From assembly GCF_000499845.2 (NCBI RefSeq), contig NC_023753.2, forward strand, positions 12,131,181 to 12,195,180: DNA of 64,000 nucleotides, read 5' to 3'. Below, piece after piece: positions 61,254 through 64,000 of the stretch. The first letter of the stretch is position 1. Each line of letters starts with the position of its first letter. The notes below the pieces were generated by a model that was not told the DNA's origin, did no database searches, and saw nothing but the letters and a program-made list of their open reading frames with translations. The translations under genes were made by a program, and so were the position numbers. This stretch comes from Phaseolus vulgaris. Its lineage: Eukaryota; Streptophyta; Magnoliopsida; Fabales; Fabaceae.

Positions 61254-64000
61254 ATGAGAAAAATGAGAAGCAACCGTTCAAGTCCAGTTGCGCCCGTTGC
61301 TGCTGAAGGCGCCATGACTATGGCGCAGATGGTGGAAATCATGCGTTCGCTGCTGGCGAATGTGGAAGCCTCGCGCATAGAGCAGGCGAGAATGCACGAG
61401 GACCTGGTCGCCTCTCGGGCCAGGAATGATGAGCTTAGCAGAGTGACTGAAGAACTGCGTCAAGTTCTTCAGGAGCAGCGAGGGCGTCCAGTCGTTGAAG
61501 AGGTCGCGCCGTCAACGCCGCCTCGCGTTTTTCCTATGCCTTTCGCTCAAGCGATTACCAACACGCCTATCCCTGCGAGTGTGGTACTTGTGAAGGCTGT
61601 TTTTACCGGCGTGGAGGATCCTGAAGCTCATCTCACCACGTTCCATACGCAGATGATGCTGTCAGGAGGATCAGACGCCGTGTACTGCAAGATGTTCGTG
61701 AGCACACTCTAGGGAACGGCGCTGGAATGGTTTGTGAGCCTGCCTACAGGTCACATAACCAATTTCCAGCAGTTTTCAAAGATCTTCGTCGAGCAGTACA
61801 TCGTGAACAAGGCACCGCCCAGGGTGTCTTATGATTTGTTCGATATAAGGCAGTATCAGGGAGAGTCCCTCAGGGACTACCTGAATCGTTTTGGGGCGCA
61901 GATGGTCCGCTCGCCAGCCAAAGATGAAGAGATGTTGGTCTACGCATTCAAGAAGGGCGTGCTGCCGGGACCATTCTGCGAGGCATTGATCAGGGCTCAC
62001 CCTGCCACGTTTGCTGAGGTTAGGCGACTTGCGGTGGCCCACATCGCCGATGAGAGTGAAGTCGCCGAGAAGAGGGGCAGCGTGACTCCCGCCAGGCCAC
62101 GTGCCCAGACCAGGATCCAGCCACAGAAGGTGCTGGATACAGCGGCGGCTAGAAGGGATCAGAGGACTCGCCATCCTTATGATCCGAGGAAGAACAAGGG
62201 CAGGGGCCAAGGGCGCCCTCAACCAGCACGCCGGGAGTACAATTGCCCGCCTAAGCACAAGTTTGTCATGGGATTGGCGGACCTGATCGCCATTCCCAAT
62301 ATATCAGCTAAGTTGAAAGCGCCCGAGAAGGTGGGCGACAAGGTGCTGGGACCAAAGCCAGACGCCTGGTGTGAGTTCCACCAGGCCTTTGGCCACACCG
62401 TGGATTCGTGCTTGGCTTTAGGATACCAGCTCGACGATCTGGTCAAGAGCGGGTTCCTAAACGACTACTTGCTGGACAGAAGGACAGGGGGCGCGTCGAG
62501 CTCCCAACCAGCAGGTGGGGAGGCTCAGCAGCACGAGATGCCTACACACGGGGAAATCCACACCATTGCAGGAGGTTTCTCGGGTGGTGGATGCACCGCA
62601 TCACAGAGGAAGAGGTACGCGAGGTCTGTGATGACGGTGGATATGTTTGAAGACCACTCGCCGGATGTGGACATTACGTTCACCAAGCAAGATCTTCGGG
62701 ACGTTGTGCCTCATGACAACGATCCCATAGTCATCTCGTTGATCACAGCAGGAAGGAAGGTCCACAGGGTTCTGGTGGACCAAGGAAGCTCGGCAGACGT
62801 GATGTTCTGGCCGACTTTCACGTAGTTGGAGTTACCCCTTGACCAGCTGAGGCCCTATGGAGGGTGTTTGTATGGTTTTGCTGGTGACCAGGTAGAGGTC
62901 AGGGGGTACATAGAGTTGAGGACTACGTTTACAGATGAGGCGGGTTCGAGAACAGAGAAAATCAAATACCTTGTCGTGAACGCTCCTTCAGCATGCAACA
63001 TTCTGCTGGGAAGACCCACGCTCAACAGAATAGGCGCTACACCGTCGACCCGACACATGAAGGTGAAGTTGCCGTCTATGGAGGGGGTGGTGATCACCAT
63101 CAAGTCCGACCAGAAAGAAGCGAAGAAGTGCTATGAGAATAGCCTGAAAAACAAGAGGTCGGTGAGTTACGTGACAACCACCCCGCCTACTGGTGTGAAG
63201 CCCAGATCGACGATGATAGAAGAGACCGCCGGAAGAGACGTGGTGATGGTGGACGCTGAGCTGGGGGAGGGGAACGCCGGTCTGGAGGAAGAAGAGGCGA
63301 GGAATCGCCCTGAGGAAGCGAGGGAGCTGGGAATCACCAGGGCGGTGATCGCCAGAGAAACCAGGCCAAAACCCGTCGAGCAGTGGCTCGAGAGAGAGAT
63401 CGGAGGAAAGATCTTCAAGCTGGGAAGATCTCTGGAGGTCGAACTCCAGAACCAGATCGCCAAGGTGATAGAGCGGCATCTGGATGCGTTTGCATGGTCC
63501 GCTTCGGACATGCCCGGGATCGATCCCGACTTCTTGTGCCATCATTTGGCGATGGACAACTTGGTGAGACCAGTACGACAGAGGAGAAGGAAGTTCAATG
63601 AAGAGAGGAGGCAGGCGATCAGGGACGAAACCCAGAAGCTCCTCGCTGCAGGCCACATCAGGGAAGTCCAGTACCCTGAATGGCTGGCAAATGTCGTGCT
63701 GGTGAAGAAGAGTAATGGAAAATGGCGCATGTGCGTCGATTTCAATGATCTGAATAAGGCTTGCCCAAAGGATTCGTATCCTTTGCCAAGCATAGACGCC
63801 CTGGTGGATAGTGCTGCAGGGTGTAAGTTGTTGAGTTTCCTGGATGCCTTCTCGGGGTATAACCAGATCAAGATGCATCCCATGGATGAGGAGAAGACTG
63901 CCTTCATGACCGAGAGATCGTGCTACTGCTACAAGGGGATGCCTTTTGGGCTGAAGAACGCGGGGGCCACGTACCAGAGGTTGATGGATCGAGTACTTGC
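61254..64000 (+). pseudogene. Ty3/gypsy (Tat-like) gag-protease-RT polyprotein, two nonsense codons, runs off window
   Basis: One reading frame from the ATG at 61254 (MRKMRSNRSS) stays open to the window edge except for TAG at 61710-61712 and TAG at 62823-62825; there is no frameshift. Gag occupies about 61254-62450 (FTGVEDPEAHLTTF, then EWFVSLP, then YRYQGESLRDYLNRF-like IRQYQGESLRDYLNRF). A short Cys/His cluster (CEFHQAFGHTVDSC) follows. The retroviral-type aspartic protease shows VLVDQGSSADVMFW near 62770, with DQG in place of DTG/DSG as in the Tat lineage. Reverse transcriptase begins around 63600: LVKKSNGKWRMCVDFNDLNK, LLSFLDAFSGYNQI and KGMPFGLKNAGATYQRLMD. The YVDD box, RNase H and integrase lie beyond the window. 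With two stops this copy should not make full Pol; the otherwise clean frame says it is young. Confidence 0.88.

Noticed and set aside
62988..63878. 296-codon minus-strand ORF
   Set aside because: It is a shadow of the gypsy polyprotein on the opposite strand, a side effect of GC-rich coding sequence.

Overview
The window is plant nuclear DNA, AT-rich and mostly repeats. Five dicot-type protein genes with introns sit among many broken mobile elements. The protein families (XS-domain, plant DUF662 golgin, kelch protein, ATL-type RING-H2) exist only in, or take this form in, land plants. The style of the LTR repeats makes me think of a legume of the bean/soybean group, but that is inference and no sequence feature here proves it. 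All exon borders were read by hand from reading frame, GT/AG sites and family similarity; no transcript evidence was available.

Layout. 1-4.1 kb: the 5' two exons of an XS-domain (SGS3-related) gene on the minus strand, cut by the window edge. 4.5-18.7 kb: no intact gene. It holds a decayed Ty1/copia element split by later insertions, a 40-bp minisatellite, an array of ~325-bp units that ends in a near-perfect inverted repeat and is interrupted by a 1,217-bp solo LTR with a 5-bp target duplication, MITEs, and an LTR remnant with a 26-bp minisatellite. 19.3-20.7 kb: a small four-exon plus-strand gene for a RAB6-interacting golgin-like coiled-coil protein. 23.05-32.65 kb: a 14-exon minus-strand gene for a six-kelch propeller protein; its introns carry a complete small non-autonomous LTR retrotransposon and a solo LTR. 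36.0-43.7 kb: a five-exon plus-strand gene for a 652-aa plant coiled-coil protein of unknown function, with a solo LTR and a MITE in its introns. 47.4-49.7 kb: a three-exon plus-strand ATL-type RING-H2 ubiquitin ligase gene. 50-59 kb: AT-rich repeat desert with palindromic minisatellites, microsatellites, another gypsy-type solo LTR and a decayed insertion of plastid psbC. 58.9-59.9 kb: 3' part of a dead LINE on the minus strand. 59.95-64 kb: LTR, primer-binding site and gag-protease-RT of a GC-richer Ty3/gypsy (Tat-like) element, carrying two in-frame TAG stops and running off the window.

The five genes do not form a pathway. Two (the golgin-like and kelch proteins) may both act in Golgi/post-Golgi traffic, but adjacency in a plant genome does not imply joint function. 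I found no CRISPR array, operon, tRNA or rRNA gene, and nothing I can defend as an undescribed biological system. The best material for a second look is the layered history of mobile elements: several insertions can be dated relative to one another from target duplications and interrupted repeats.
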